A stretch of DNA of 64,000 bases from Hymenobacter negativus. GTDB taxonomy: Bacteria; Bacteroidota; Bacteroidia; Cytophagales; Hymenobacteraceae. The stretch lies in contig NZ_JAGETZ010000007.1 of assembly GCF_017571495.1 (NCBI RefSeq), positions 233,222-297,221 of the forward strand, in the 5' to 3' direction. The position numbers were made by a program, and so were the translations under genes. Under the pieces are notes generated by a model that saw only the letters and a program-made list of their open reading frames with translations, did no database searches and was not told the DNA's origin. Positions 27,767 to 36,022 of this stretch are shown in pieces; the first letter of the stretch is position 1; every line of letters begins with the position of its first letter.

Positions 27767-29104
27767 TTAAACGCCCCGTGTGGCTGAGGGCTGCAACGAC
27801 GTCAGGCTGCCGATTTTAACGGGCTGGCCGCTGTCAATGCTGTGGCGGGCCGCGATGCCGACCAGGCAGGACATGGCCCCGTCGCGGGTGCCGGCGGCTT
27901 GGCGGTAGGGGTCCTGGCCATCGGAGGCGAAGATTTGCTTGCGCAGGCGCACGTCGCCGCCACCGTGGCCCTCTTCATTGTTTGGGACGCGGATAATCTC
28001 GCGCTTGCCGAAGTTGGTGGTCAGCTGGATTTCGTCGAATGCTTCTTCCTCCCACGGCTGCTTCTCCTTAATCCAGGCTTCGAGCCGGCCCTTGGTGCCG
28101 TTGAAGGCAATGCGGTAGCCCTCGTAGGGCGAGTGCGTGGTGAGCGAGTAGCTGACCTGCACGTTGTTGGCGTACTTAATCTGCACGGCCATCTTATCAA
28201 AAATGTCGATGTCTTCCTTCCACACGCAGCCGTCGCGCAGGTAGCCGTCGTGTTGTTCATTGTCGGCATAAATAGCCATTAGGCGCGCATCCTTGGTCAT
28301 GTCCCAGTAGAAGGCGCACTTGCTTTTGTGCGGGCACGGGCGGCAGTTAGTGTAGCGGAAGTCGTTGTTTTTGCCGTAGAAATCGAGCCGGCCGTAGGCA
28401 AAAACCTCTTCCGGGTCCGATTCCAGCCACCAGTTCAGCAGGTCGAAGTGGTGGGTGGCTTTGTGCACCAATAGCGAGCCGCTGTTCTGGCGCAGGCGGT
28501 GCCAACGGCGGAAGTAGTCGGCGCCGTGGTGCACATCCAGGTACCAATGAAAATCCACGGCTTCCACCTTGCCGATGGCGCCGGCGCGGAGCATTTCGTA
28601 CAGTTTCTGGCGGTGAGGCGAGTAGCGGTAGTTAAAGGTCACTTTCACCTTCTTGCCGGTGCGCTTTTCGGCGTCGAGAATCTGTTGGCACTTCTTCTCG
28701 TCGGTGGTCATAGGCTTCTCCGTCACAATATCAGCGCCATATTCCAGGCCTTTCACGATGAATTCGTTGTGCGTGGCATCCACCGTGGTCACGATGAGGA
28801 CTTCGGGCTTGACCTCTTTCATCATCTTGTCGAAATCGGTGTAGGTGGGGCAGCTCACGCCCAGCATTTTTTTGCCGGTGGCCACGCGGCCGGGGTTGAT
28901 GTCGCACAGCCCCACAAATTCCATGCGGCTGCCGTGCTCTTTCAGCACTTCCACACCCCACATACCCAGGCCGCGGTGGCCGGTGCCCACCATGGCCACG
29001 CGTTGCTTTTTGGCGGGCGTCAGGGCCGAGGCCAGCACATTGTTGGTGAGCAGGGAGCCAGCCAGGGCCGTGCCGGTAAGCTGGGTAAAAGTTCGACGTT
29101 TCAT
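27767..29104 (-). CDS. Gfo/Idh/MocA family oxidoreductase, exported
   Basis: A 445-residue protein. The N-terminus MKRRTFTQLTGTALAGSLL resembles a Tat-type signal (RR followed by a hydrophobic stretch and Ala-rich site). It is followed by a Rossmann start 'RVAMVGTGHRGLGMWGVEVL', the 'EKPMTTDEKKCQQILD' Lys motif, and 'HLFDLLNWW'-type His near the active site ('HKATHHFDLLNWWLESDP'). A Cys cluster 'NCRPCPHKSKCAFYW' is present. Bacteroidota carry many such NAD(P)-dependent sugar or polyol dehydrogenases or glycosidases. Substrate unknown. Confidence 0.9.
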   Translation of the reverse strand: MKRRTFTQLTGTALAGSLLTNNVLASALTPAKKQRVAMVGTGHRGLGMWGVEVLKEHGSRMEFVGLCDINPGRVATGKKMLGVSCPTYTDFDKMMKEVKPEVLIVTTVDATHNEFIVKGLEYGADIVTEKPMTTDEKKCQQILDAEKRTGKKVKVTFNYRYSPHRQKLYEMLRAGAIGKVEAVDFHWYLDVHHGADYFRRWHRLRQNSGSLLVHKATHHFDLLNWWLESDPEEVFAYGRLDFYGKNNDFRYTNCRPCPHKSKCAFYWDMTKDARLMAIYADNEQHDGYLRDGCVWKEDIDIFDKMAVQIKYANNVQVSYSLTTHSPYEGYRIAFNGTKGRLEAWIKEKQPWEEEAFDEIQLTTNFGKREIIRVPNNEEGHGGGDVRLRKQIFASDGQDPYRQAAGTRDGAMSCLVGIAARHSIDSGQPVKIGSLTSLQPSATRGV

Positions 29105-29322
29105 TGTGTGGGAATTTTAGGATTTCAGGCCCGTAAGTTGGTGGCTGATTTGGTTATTGCCAATGCAATTGCGGGATTATAATTGCGCAATCGTTCCCGG
29201 TTGGCTCACTTCACCCTGGCCCCGATTTGCTTGATGTGCGAAGCCTTGGGGAAGGGAGGCCGGAGAGGAGGTGACGCCGTATGCCGTTCTTTACCCTGTC
29301 ATATAATTTCAACCTGCTACCC

Positions 29323-32300
29323 ATGCGTCGTTTGCTGCTGCCGGGGCTTCTGAGCCTATTCTGCACCGTCCCGGTTCGCGCCCAAAGCCTGCCCGTGCTT
29401 CCCCAGAACCCGCCCGCGCTGCGCTGGCACGAGGTGCGGACGCCCCACTTCCGGGTGCTCTATGCGGGCGGCATCGACTCGGCGGCCCAGCGCACGGCCA
29501 GCCGGCTCGAAACCGTGCACGGCCCGGCCGCTGCCAGCCTTGGCGTGAGCCCGCGCCCCATTGCGGTGGTGCTGCAAAACCAGACCACGGTTTCCAACGG
29601 CTTCGTCACCTTTCTGCCCCGGCACGCCGAGTTTTTCACCACGCCCGAGCAGGGGCAGGGGCTTGGCACCGTCGATTGGCTCGATGGGCTGGTGGTGCAC
29701 GAGTACCGGCACGTGGTGCAGTTTGAGAAAGCCCGCCAGGGTGTTGGGCGGGTGCTGGGGCCGTTGCTCGGCGATGGCGCGCTGGGCGTGGCGGCGGTGG
29801 GCGTGCCGCAGTGGTTTTTTGAGGGCGACGCCGTGGGCAACGAAACAGCCTTCACGAGCAGTGGGCGCGGGCGCATTCCCAATTTCAACATAGGCCTGCG
29901 CGCCAACCTACGGGCCGGCCGCCACTATAGCTACCAGAAAGCCGTGAACGGCTCCCTGCGCGACCAAGTGCCCGACTGGTACGTGCTGGGCTATTTTCTG
30001 ACTTCCTACGCCAAGGTGCACTACGGCCAGGACGTGTGGGACCGGGTGCTGGACCGCTACTACCGTTTCCCGTTCTATCCGTTTTCGTTTTCCAACGCGC
30101 TGCGCCGCACTACCGGCCTGCGCGTCGAAGACCTGTACGCCCTCACCATGCACGAGCTGGATTCGGCCTGGCGCAAGCAGCCCCGGCTGGCCGGACAGCC
30201 CCCCGTGCGCGAGCTGTCCGGCCAGCCCGAGGCGAAGATTTTTACCGAGTACCAATACCCGCAGTACCTTACTGATAGCACCATCCTAGCCCTCAAAACC
30301 GGCCTCGATGACATTCCACAGCTAGTGCAGCTGGGGCATCAAGGTCAGCAGAAAAAGGTGTTCACGCTTGGCCAGCAGAACATTCCGGAAATGCTGTCGG
30401 TGGGCGGCGGTCGGGCGGTGTGGCCGGAATTTCGTCAGCACCCGCGTTGGGGGCAGCAGGTTTATTCCGAGCTGAAAGTACTGGATTTAAGTACCGGCAA
30501 GCTGCGGCGCATCGGCAAAGGCGGGCGGTATGCTGCCGCTGCCCTCTCCTCCGATGGCCGCCGCCTAGTGGCCGTGCGCACCGATGAAAGCTACCACCAC
30601 GCCCTGGTGGTACTCGATGTGGATAACGACCAAGTTATCAGTGTGCTGCCCAATCCCTACAACCACCTCTACCAGCAGCCGCGCTGGCTGCCCGATGGCC
30701 GCATCGTGACCGTGGCGCTTAAAAAAAACACCGGCAAAACGCTGCAAATCCTCGACCCTGCCACCGGCGCAGCCCAGAATCTGCTGCCTTGGGCCAATGT
30801 GAACCTTACCAACCCCCAGCCTTGGGGCGAGTACGTGCTCTACAATTCGCCGCAAATGCTGACGGGGCCACCTCATGTAGGAGCGCAGCCGGAGAGTGTA
30901 GGGATGGAAGAGGGCGAGGTACGCTCAGAAAAGGTAGAGGTATTTGAAAGTGAATCCCTGCCGGGGGTGGATAACATCTACGCCGTATCGGTGAAAACCG
31001 GCAGCACCTACCAGGTTACGAGCCAACGTTTGGGCGCGTACCACGCAGCCCCTTCGCCCGACGGGCGTACCCTGGCTTTCCACGACTACCGGGCCACCGG
31101 CGCCCGCATTGTGGAGATGCCGCTGAATCCCACGGACTGGAAGCTGGTTCATGACCGTTGGCCCCAGGATACGCCTGACCTCTACGCCACCCGGCTGGCG
31201 GCCGCCGAGCCGGAAGGCCGGCGGGTAGCCAATCTACTGGATATGCCCTATCTGGCCGATTTGCCTAATGGCCCACAGCTTGCCCAACTCCTGAAGCTGC
31301 CCGAAGCGGCGGCCCTGCGCTACGAGGTACGCCGCTACTCGCCTCTTAAGCATGCCTTCAACTTGTTCAGCTATGGCGTGGTGCAGAGCCCCAGCGGCAA
31401 TGCCGTGAGCGTGGGCCTGCGTTCCCAGGATTTTCTGAATACCACCCAAGCGTTTGCCGGCGTGGGCTACGACCAGACGGAGCGCACCTTCAGCGCAACT
31501 GGGGCCTTTAGCTACCAGGGCCGCTTTCCGGTGCTGGATGCCGACGTGACCTACGGTGGGCGCGACGCGGGCATCGTGTACCAAGGCAAAACCTACCGCG
31601 ACCAGTGGCAGTACGCCCGCGTCACGGCCGGGCTGCGGCTGCCGCTCAACCTCACGCATTCCAGATTTCTGCAAGCCCTTTCGCTGGGCACCTACTTCCT
31701 GCACGAGCAGGTGTACGACTACAACCTGCCCGTGCGCAAAGCCACCGAAACCGGCCCCAATACGCCCCTCAATGCCCTGCAAACGACCCTCAGCTACGTG
31801 AAACAGCGCAAGCTGCCGGCGCGGGGCGTGGCACCCACATTGGGCTACACCTTTCTGGGCACCTGGCGCACCACGCCCTTTGGTACCGGGCTGGCGGCGC
31901 GGCAATGGGCAGCGCAGGGCAGTATATTTCTGCCTGGCTTAGCGTCGCACCACGCCATTCGGGTGCGGGCCGGCTACCAGTGGCAGGACCAGGCGCAGTA
32001 CCAGTTTGCGCCCGCCGTATCGTTTCCGCGTGGCGAAGGCTACACCAATTTCGACCGCCTCCGCGTAGCCAGCCTCGACTACAACCTACCGCTGGCCTAC
32101 ACCCACTGGGCGCTGGGCCGCTGGCTCTATGTGCAGCGCTTGCGGGCCGCCGTGTTTGCCGATTTTGCCCAAGGCAACGACTTTCGGGGGGCCGACTACC
32201 AGTACCGCTACCGCAACGCGGGCATGGATGCGCTGGTATTGTTCAACGTACTGCGGCTGCGTACGCCGGTTGAGGCCGGTGTTCGGGTGGTGTATCGGGG

Positions 32301-32352
32301 CGCGGTAGGCACGTGGGTGGTGGAGCCGCTGGCGTTCAGCTTGCGGCTTTGA
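29323..32352 (+). CDS. Putative outer-membrane metallopeptidase with TolB-like propeller and C-terminal barrel
   Basis: A 1,009-residue protein from ATG 29323 with a signal peptide ending VRA-Q21. Residues 35-170 look like a peptidase_MA-type gluzincin: H126EYRH130 is an HExxH zinc motif and 'VPQWFFEGDAVGNE' supplies the expected downstream Glu. Residues about 270-620 show repeating WD/TolB-like strands ('SSDGRRLVAVRTDES', 'PSPDGRTLAFHDY'). The last ~350 residues are amphipathic beta-strands with aromatic ends, ending 'VVEPLAFSLRL', as in an outer-membrane barrel. Domains are inferred from motifs by eye. It stands alone. Substrate unknown. Confidence 0.78.
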   Translation: MRRLLLPGLLSLFCTVPVRAQSLPVLPQNPPALRWHEVRTPHFRVLYAGGIDSAAQRTASRLETVHGPAAASLGVSPRPIAVVLQNQTTVSNGFVTFLPRHAEFFTTPEQGQGLGTVDWLDGLVVHEYRHVVQFEKARQGVGRVLGPLLGDGALGVAAVGVPQWFFEGDAVGNETAFTSSGRGRIPNFNIGLRANLRAGRHYSYQKAVNGSLRDQVPDWYVLGYFLTSYAKVHYGQDVWDRVLDRYYRFPFYPFSFSNALRRTTGLRVEDLYALTMHELDSAWRKQPRLAGQPPVRELSGQPEAKIFTEYQYPQYLTDSTILALKTGLDDIPQLVQLGHQGQQKKVFTLGQQNIPEMLSVGGGRAVWPEFRQHPRWGQQVYSELKVLDLSTGKLRRIGKGGRYAAAALSSDGRRLVAVRTDESYHHALVVLDVDNDQVISVLPNPYNHLYQQPRWLPDGRIVTVALKKNTGKTLQILDPATGAAQNLLPWANVNLTNPQPWGEYVLYNSPQMLTGPPHVGAQPESVGMEEGEVRSEKVEVFESESLPGVDNIYAVSVKTGSTYQVTSQRLGAYHAAPSPDGRTLAFHDYRATGARIVEMPLNPTDWKLVHDRWPQDTPDLYATRLAAAEPEGRRVANLLDMPYLADLPNGPQLAQLLKLPEAAALRYEVRRYSPLKHAFNLFSYGVVQSPSGNAVSVGLRSQDFLNTTQAFAGVGYDQTERTFSATGAFSYQGRFPVLDADVTYGGRDAGIVYQGKTYRDQWQYARVTAGLRLPLNLTHSRFLQALSLGTYFLHEQVYDYNLPVRKATETGPNTPLNALQTTLSYVKQRKLPARGVAPTLGYTFLGTWRTTPFGTGLAARQWAAQGSIFLPGLASHHAIRVRAGYQWQDQAQYQFAPAVSFPRGEGYTNFDRLRVASLDYNLPLAYTHWALGRWLYVQRLRAAVFADFAQGNDFRGADYQYRYRNAGMDALVLFNVLRLRTPVEAGVRVVYRGAVGTWVVEPLAFSLRL

Positions 32353-33214
32353 ACTGCGACGTACCGACCCGTGGCTGGAACTGGGAGCTGTTTTGGGCCG
32401 CTTGGTAGCTCAGAAATTTATCGACAGCAGCCATCGTTTGCTCAGGGGCGGTGAGGTGAGGGCAGTGGCCGGTCGTGTCGATGATGGAAAAGTGACTGTC
32501 CACGAGGTGATTGTGGAGGTAGTGGCCCACGGCCAAAGGCGTGATGGCATCGTGGGCCGACTGCACAATGAGAGTGGGGATAGTGAGGCGCGGCAAGTCA
32601 TCGCGCACATCGGCCATAAACACTACTCGGGTCAGGTGGCGCACCACCGCCGGGTTGGATTGCACAAAGCTGTTGGTGAAGGCCATCAGCAGGTCAGGGC
32701 GGTTGGTTACGCCCACCACGGCGGGTACGAATGCCTCCGTCCAGCCCATGAAATCGGATTCCATAGCGGCTAGCAGCTCCTCCACGTCGCTGCGCTCGTA
32801 GCCGCCGTGATAATCCGTGCTGTTGAGGAAGCGGGGGGAGGGGGCAATCAATACCATGCTGGTAAAGCGGCTGGGCTCTTCAATAGCCGCCAGCATCCCG
32901 ATGATGGACCCCACGGAATGGCCCATGAAGATGACGTGGTGCAGGTCGAGGGTGCGTAACACGTCGAGCAGGTCATGGGCGTGGCCAGCTAGGGTGCCAT
33001 GCCGCTCGGTGCTGTAGGCCGTCACATCCGAGTTTCCGCAGCCTACCAAGTCGAGCATTACTACCCGGTAGCGCTTTTCCAGCGCAGGCAGAAGGGGCTG
33101 CCACATGCACTGGTTGCCGCCCAGGCCGTGCAGTAGCACAATGGCTTGGCTGCCCGTGCCGCTTAAGTGGACGTTGCTGCGCGCAAGCGCGTCGGAAGGA
33201 GATGCGATTTTCAT
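32336..33214 (-). CDS. Alpha/beta hydrolase, RsbQ/KAI2-D14 type, copy 1
   Basis: A 292-residue protein. The catalytic triad is Ser100 (MGHSVGS), Asp222 (SAHDAI) and His250 (TGHCPH), at nearly the same positions as in Bacillus RsbQ; 'LDLVGCGNSDVTAYS', 'TLAGHAHDLLDVL', 'APSPRFLNSTDYHGGYE' and 'IPTLIVQSAHD' are also RsbQ/KAI2-like. RsbQ supplies an unknown small molecule or signal to the PAS-domain phosphatase RsbP in the energy-stress path; plant KAI2/D14 are hormone receptors. The 3' end overlaps the end of the convergent gene by 17 bp. A paralogue lies upstream on the same strand. Confidence 0.88.
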   Translation of the reverse strand: MKIASPSDALARSNVHLSGTGSQAIVLLHGLGGNQCMWQPLLPALEKRYRVVMLDLVGCGNSDVTAYSTERHGTLAGHAHDLLDVLRTLDLHHVIFMGHSVGSIIGMLAAIEEPSRFTSMVLIAPSPRFLNSTDYHGGYERSDVEELLAAMESDFMGWTEAFVPAVVGVTNRPDLLMAFTNSFVQSNPAVVRHLTRVVFMADVRDDLPRLTIPTLIVQSAHDAITPLAVGHYLHNHLVDSHFSIIDTTGHCPHLTAPEQTMAAVDKFLSYQAAQNSSQFQPRVGTSQFKAAS

Positions 33215-33520
33215 GCGGGGTAGTGGTTAAATAGAGGGAGAAAGTCGGTAGAAAAAAAGATGAAAAAATATTGCGTTGCCTTGGCCGCGAGTACTACCAG
33301 CTCCAGCTAAGCTCCACCATTTAGAAAATTTTCCCATTTTGGGATTGGATAAGCAGGTACAGTAGCTGGTGATTTGGTGTTGCTTATGGAATAAACGATT
33401 GATTCATCGGGTATAAGCTGGTTGTTGCGGCCGGGTGAGTCGCCGTTGAGTGGCGGAGCTGGCATTAAAAATCAAAAACGTAACCAAAGCAGTAGCCATT
33501 GGCTCGGGGCCAGGCCAACA
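33215..33520. other. Intergenic region between the two RsbQ-like genes
   Basis: No gene recognised. About 300 bp upstream of copy 1, with an AT-rich start near 33240-33330 that probably holds its promoter. Only short frames without protein character were seen. Confidence 0.5.
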
Positions 33521-33521
33521 G

Positions 33522-33564
33522 CAAAAAGCCCCCCTGCAAACCATGTGGGTTGCAGGAGGGCCGG
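33522..33564 (-). terminator. Terminator after RsbQ-like copy 2
   Basis: On the minus strand, ggccctcctgcaa pairs with tttgcaggggggc, then ctttttgc follows. It lies 25 bp after the stop codon, so the two paralogues are probably separate transcripts. Confidence 0.75.
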
Positions 33565-33588
33565 GCAAGGCTGACGGTAGGGCGCTAA

Positions 33589-34425
33589 TTACCCCAGTTG
33601 CGTTTCGTGGTGCAGAAAATCAGCGATGGCCCTGAGGGTTTTCTGAGGGGCGCTGAGGTGGGGGCAGTGGCCGCCGGTTTCGATAACGTTAATGCGGCTA
33701 TCGGCCAGTTGCTCGTTGATATAATGGCCCACGGCCAGGGGCGCGATGACGTCGTGGGCCGATTGCACAATCAGGGTGGGGATGGTGAGGAAGCCTAACT
33801 CGGTGCGGGTGTCGGAGAAGAAGGTGACGCGCGCGAAGTGCTTCACGATTTCAGGATTGGTGCGGATGAAGCTGTTGGTGAGGGCCATCACCAACTCAGG
33901 GCTTTCATTGGCGCCCATCATCACCGGGGCGAAGCCGTGCGACCAGCCGTTGTAATCGGCCTCCATGGCGGCTAGTAGCTCGGTGATGTCTTTTTGCTCG
34001 AAGCCGCCAGCATAGCCGTGGTCGTTGATGAAGCGCGGCGAGGGCGAAACCAGCACCATTTTCGAGAAGCGCTGGGGCTCGTGTACGGCTGCAATCACAC
34101 CAATCATGGCGGCCACCGAATGGCCTACAAATACGACATCGTGCAGAGCCAAGGCACCGAGTACGTCGAGCAGGTCGGAGGCGTGGCCGTTGAGGGTGCC
34201 GTGGGTGGTGGGGGTGTAGGCGTTGAGGTCCGATTTGCCTGCTCCAATCAGGTCGAGTAGCACTACCTGGTATTGGTTTTCGAAGGCCGGCGCTACAAGG
34301 CGCCAGTCGTTTTGGTCACCGCCAAGGCCGTGCAAAAACACGATGGCTTGTGTGTTGGGTCCCGAAACGCCCGAGATGGTAACATTGCTGCGTTCGAGGA
34401 TGGAGGAAGTAGCTAATTGAGGCAT
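33589..34425 (-). CDS. Alpha/beta hydrolase, RsbQ/KAI2-D14 type, copy 2
   Basis: A 278-residue paralogue of the gene at 32336-33214, alike along its whole length. Triad Ser103 (VGHSVAA), Asp225 (SAHDVI), His253 (GGHCPH). 'LDLIGAGKSDLNAYT', 'VSPSPRFINDHGYAGGFE' and 'NSFIRTNPEIVKHFARVTFFSDTR' match RsbQ-type lids and cores. The residue after the nucleophile motif is Ala instead of Gly. No RsbP or sigma-factor regulator is next to it. Ligand unknown; function as signal hydrolase/receptor is inference. Confidence 0.88.
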   Translation of the reverse strand: MPQLATSSILERSNVTISGVSGPNTQAIVFLHGLGGDQNDWRLVAPAFENQYQVVLLDLIGAGKSDLNAYTPTTHGTLNGHASDLLDVLGALALHDVVFVGHSVAAMIGVIAAVHEPQRFSKMVLVSPSPRFINDHGYAGGFEQKDITELLAAMEADYNGWSHGFAPVMMGANESPELVMALTNSFIRTNPEIVKHFARVTFFSDTRTELGFLTIPTLIVQSAHDVIAPLAVGHYINEQLADSRINVIETGGHCPHLSAPQKTLRAIADFLHHETQLG

Positions 34426-34844
34426 TTATAAATGGACTGGATATGAAAGGATTTTGGGTGGGGCATACCTAACGCAAAAGCCGATATTATGGATTTAATG
34501 AACACCAAATATGGTTCATTGCCCTTCTTTGAGTAAAACCGTGTTGATATGTTTCAACAAATATACAGTAAGTTATATTATTTATAGATGAGGTATGGTT
34601 GAAATGAAAGAATTGATACTATTATAACTATTTGTGAATTATATAGTGCTTAATTTGTCTAATGGATAAATAAAAAATAAAAAATAACAAATGGATTTAG
34701 CGGACGGCTGACACTGGAAAAGGTCCGTGGCATGGGGTATTCTAAGGTTAAAGAGGTAGCGTGGGAGCGAAGCTGGGCTATAACCTTTGCTCGCCGGGCA
34801 GGGTACAGCCAATGCCAATTCCTTTCCACTTTCAGTTATTTTTT
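34426..34844. other. AT-rich intergenic region, about 420 bp
   Basis: From about 34490 to 34690 the sequence is strikingly AT-rich compared with the rest of the window (for example 'ttatattatttatagatga' and 'ggataaataaaaaataaaa'). It separates divergent genes. No ORF, RNA or repeat was recognised. It may hold both promoters. Confidence 0.6.
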
Positions 34845-35441
34845 ATGAAATATTCCTTCTCGTGGGCGGTGCTGTTCCTGCTGTGGCTCAGTGCCTGCTC
34901 GCCCGCCGTGAACGTTGAGCAGCGGCCCGGCGTCAATTTTAGCAAGTACCACACCTTTGCCTGGGCCGATACCGAAGTGAAGGCTCCCGGCGACCAAAAC
35001 CCGTTGTTGCGCAGCCCCATTGCGCAGGACCGCATCCGGCAGGCAATTGCTAGCGAGTTGGCCGAGCGTGGCATCCGGGAGGCGCAGAGCAACCCCGATT
35101 TCTATCTCACCACCCACATTTTTGTGGAGCAGGCCGAGCGGACCGTCACCAACCCGCCGCCTACGGGCTACGCATATCCCTACCTGGTGCGCTACCGCGG
35201 CGGCCTGCTGCCCGTGAACTACGGCTACTGGTACTCGCCGGCCTACTACCAAACCACGCACACCGAGCAGTACCGCGAAGGCACGCTGGTGCTCGATTTC
35301 ATTGACGCGAAGACCAATAACCTCGTCTGGCGCGGCTCCATGGCCGACCCAGTGGACGACCCCGCTCGTCTGGGAAAGCAGTTTGCCGAGGCCGCCAAGG
35401 ACATTCTGGAGAAATTCCCTGGTGGGAAAGCAGGTTCGTGA
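34845..35441 (+). CDS. DUF4136 lipoprotein
   Basis: A 198-residue protein starting at ATG 34845 with a lipoprotein signal (MKYSFSWAVLFLLWLSAC, lipobox LSAC). The mature part, 'PGVNFSKYHTFAWADTE', 'RIRQAIASELAERGIREAQSNPDFYLTTHIFVEQ' and 'GTLVLDFIDAKTNNLVWRGSM', is the standard DUF4136 pattern. These are periplasmic-facing lipoproteins of unknown role, common in Bacteroidota and Proteobacteria. The open frame starts upstream at 34761, but that extension lacks signal-peptide character. Confidence 0.9.
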   Translation: MKYSFSWAVLFLLWLSACSPAVNVEQRPGVNFSKYHTFAWADTEVKAPGDQNPLLRSPIAQDRIRQAIASELAERGIREAQSNPDFYLTTHIFVEQAERTVTNPPPTGYAYPYLVRYRGGLLPVNYGYWYSPAYYQTTHTEQYREGTLVLDFIDAKTNNLVWRGSMADPVDDPARLGKQFAEAAKDILEKFPGGKAGS

Positions 35442-35462
35442 GAAAGACTTGTCAACAACAAA

Positions 35463-35497
35463 CAACAAGGCCCGACTTTACCAGTCGGGCCTTGTTG
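35463..35497. terminator. Bidirectional terminator hairpin
   Basis: The perfect 15-bp stem caacaaggcccgact and its complement has a 5-nt loop and lies between convergent genes. Confidence 0.85.
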
Positions 35498-35528
35498 CGT
35501 TCTGAATAATGCAAAATGCTGCTTGGCT

Positions 35529-35984
35529 CTAAATACCTAATAAATAAGCCGTTTCCTCGGCCACATCGGCCACGGCGAGGCGCGACTCGCGAATGAGGAG
35601 CACGCTGGCGTAGAGCAGCAAGCCCGCGCCCAGCACACTGAGCACCGATACCGCCCATGTCGCGGTGCTGTGGGTCAGCTCGAACACGCCAATGCTGAGG
35701 ATGCTGGCAATGAACACGCCCAGCGTGAGGTGCAGTACGGTCATGGCCTGCTGGAGCAGGCGGGCCCGGCGGGCGGCAAACGACAGCTGCAGTTTCAGGT
35801 GAGCCTGCTCGGCGGGGTCGGGTGCAGGGGCATGGCGCTTGTGGTGGCGTAGGCTATGGGCTACGTCGCGCTGTCGCTCCACGCTACGGCTCAGGCGCTG
35901 GGAGGTGGTGAGGATGAGCGAGCCGCAAGCCGAAACCAGCACCGCCGGCGCAAACATGTCGGAGAGGATGGTAGGGAGGGCCAT
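35529..35984 (-). CDS. DUF2721 membrane protein
   Basis: A 151-residue protein. An N-terminal hydrophobic segment ('MFAPAVLVSACGSLILTTSQRL') is followed by a basic helix with 'RSVERQRDVAHSLRHH' and two more membrane helices ('VLHLTLGVFIASILSIGVF' and 'WAVSVLSVLGAGLLLYASVLLI'). This order fits DUF2721, inner-membrane proteins of unknown function. ATG 35984 (MALPTILSDMF) is preferred over 36023. It follows the NDH-2 gene with a 38-bp gap on the same strand, so co-transcription is likely. Confidence 0.82.
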   Translation of the reverse strand: MALPTILSDMFAPAVLVSACGSLILTTSQRLSRSVERQRDVAHSLRHHKRHAPAPDPAEQAHLKLQLSFAARRARLLQQAMTVLHLTLGVFIASILSIGVFELTHSTATWAVSVLSVLGAGLLLYASVLLIRESRLAVADVAEETAYLLGI

Positions 35985-36022
35985 TCTGTAATGATTAATC
36001 ACTGAGCACCATCCACTGACCA

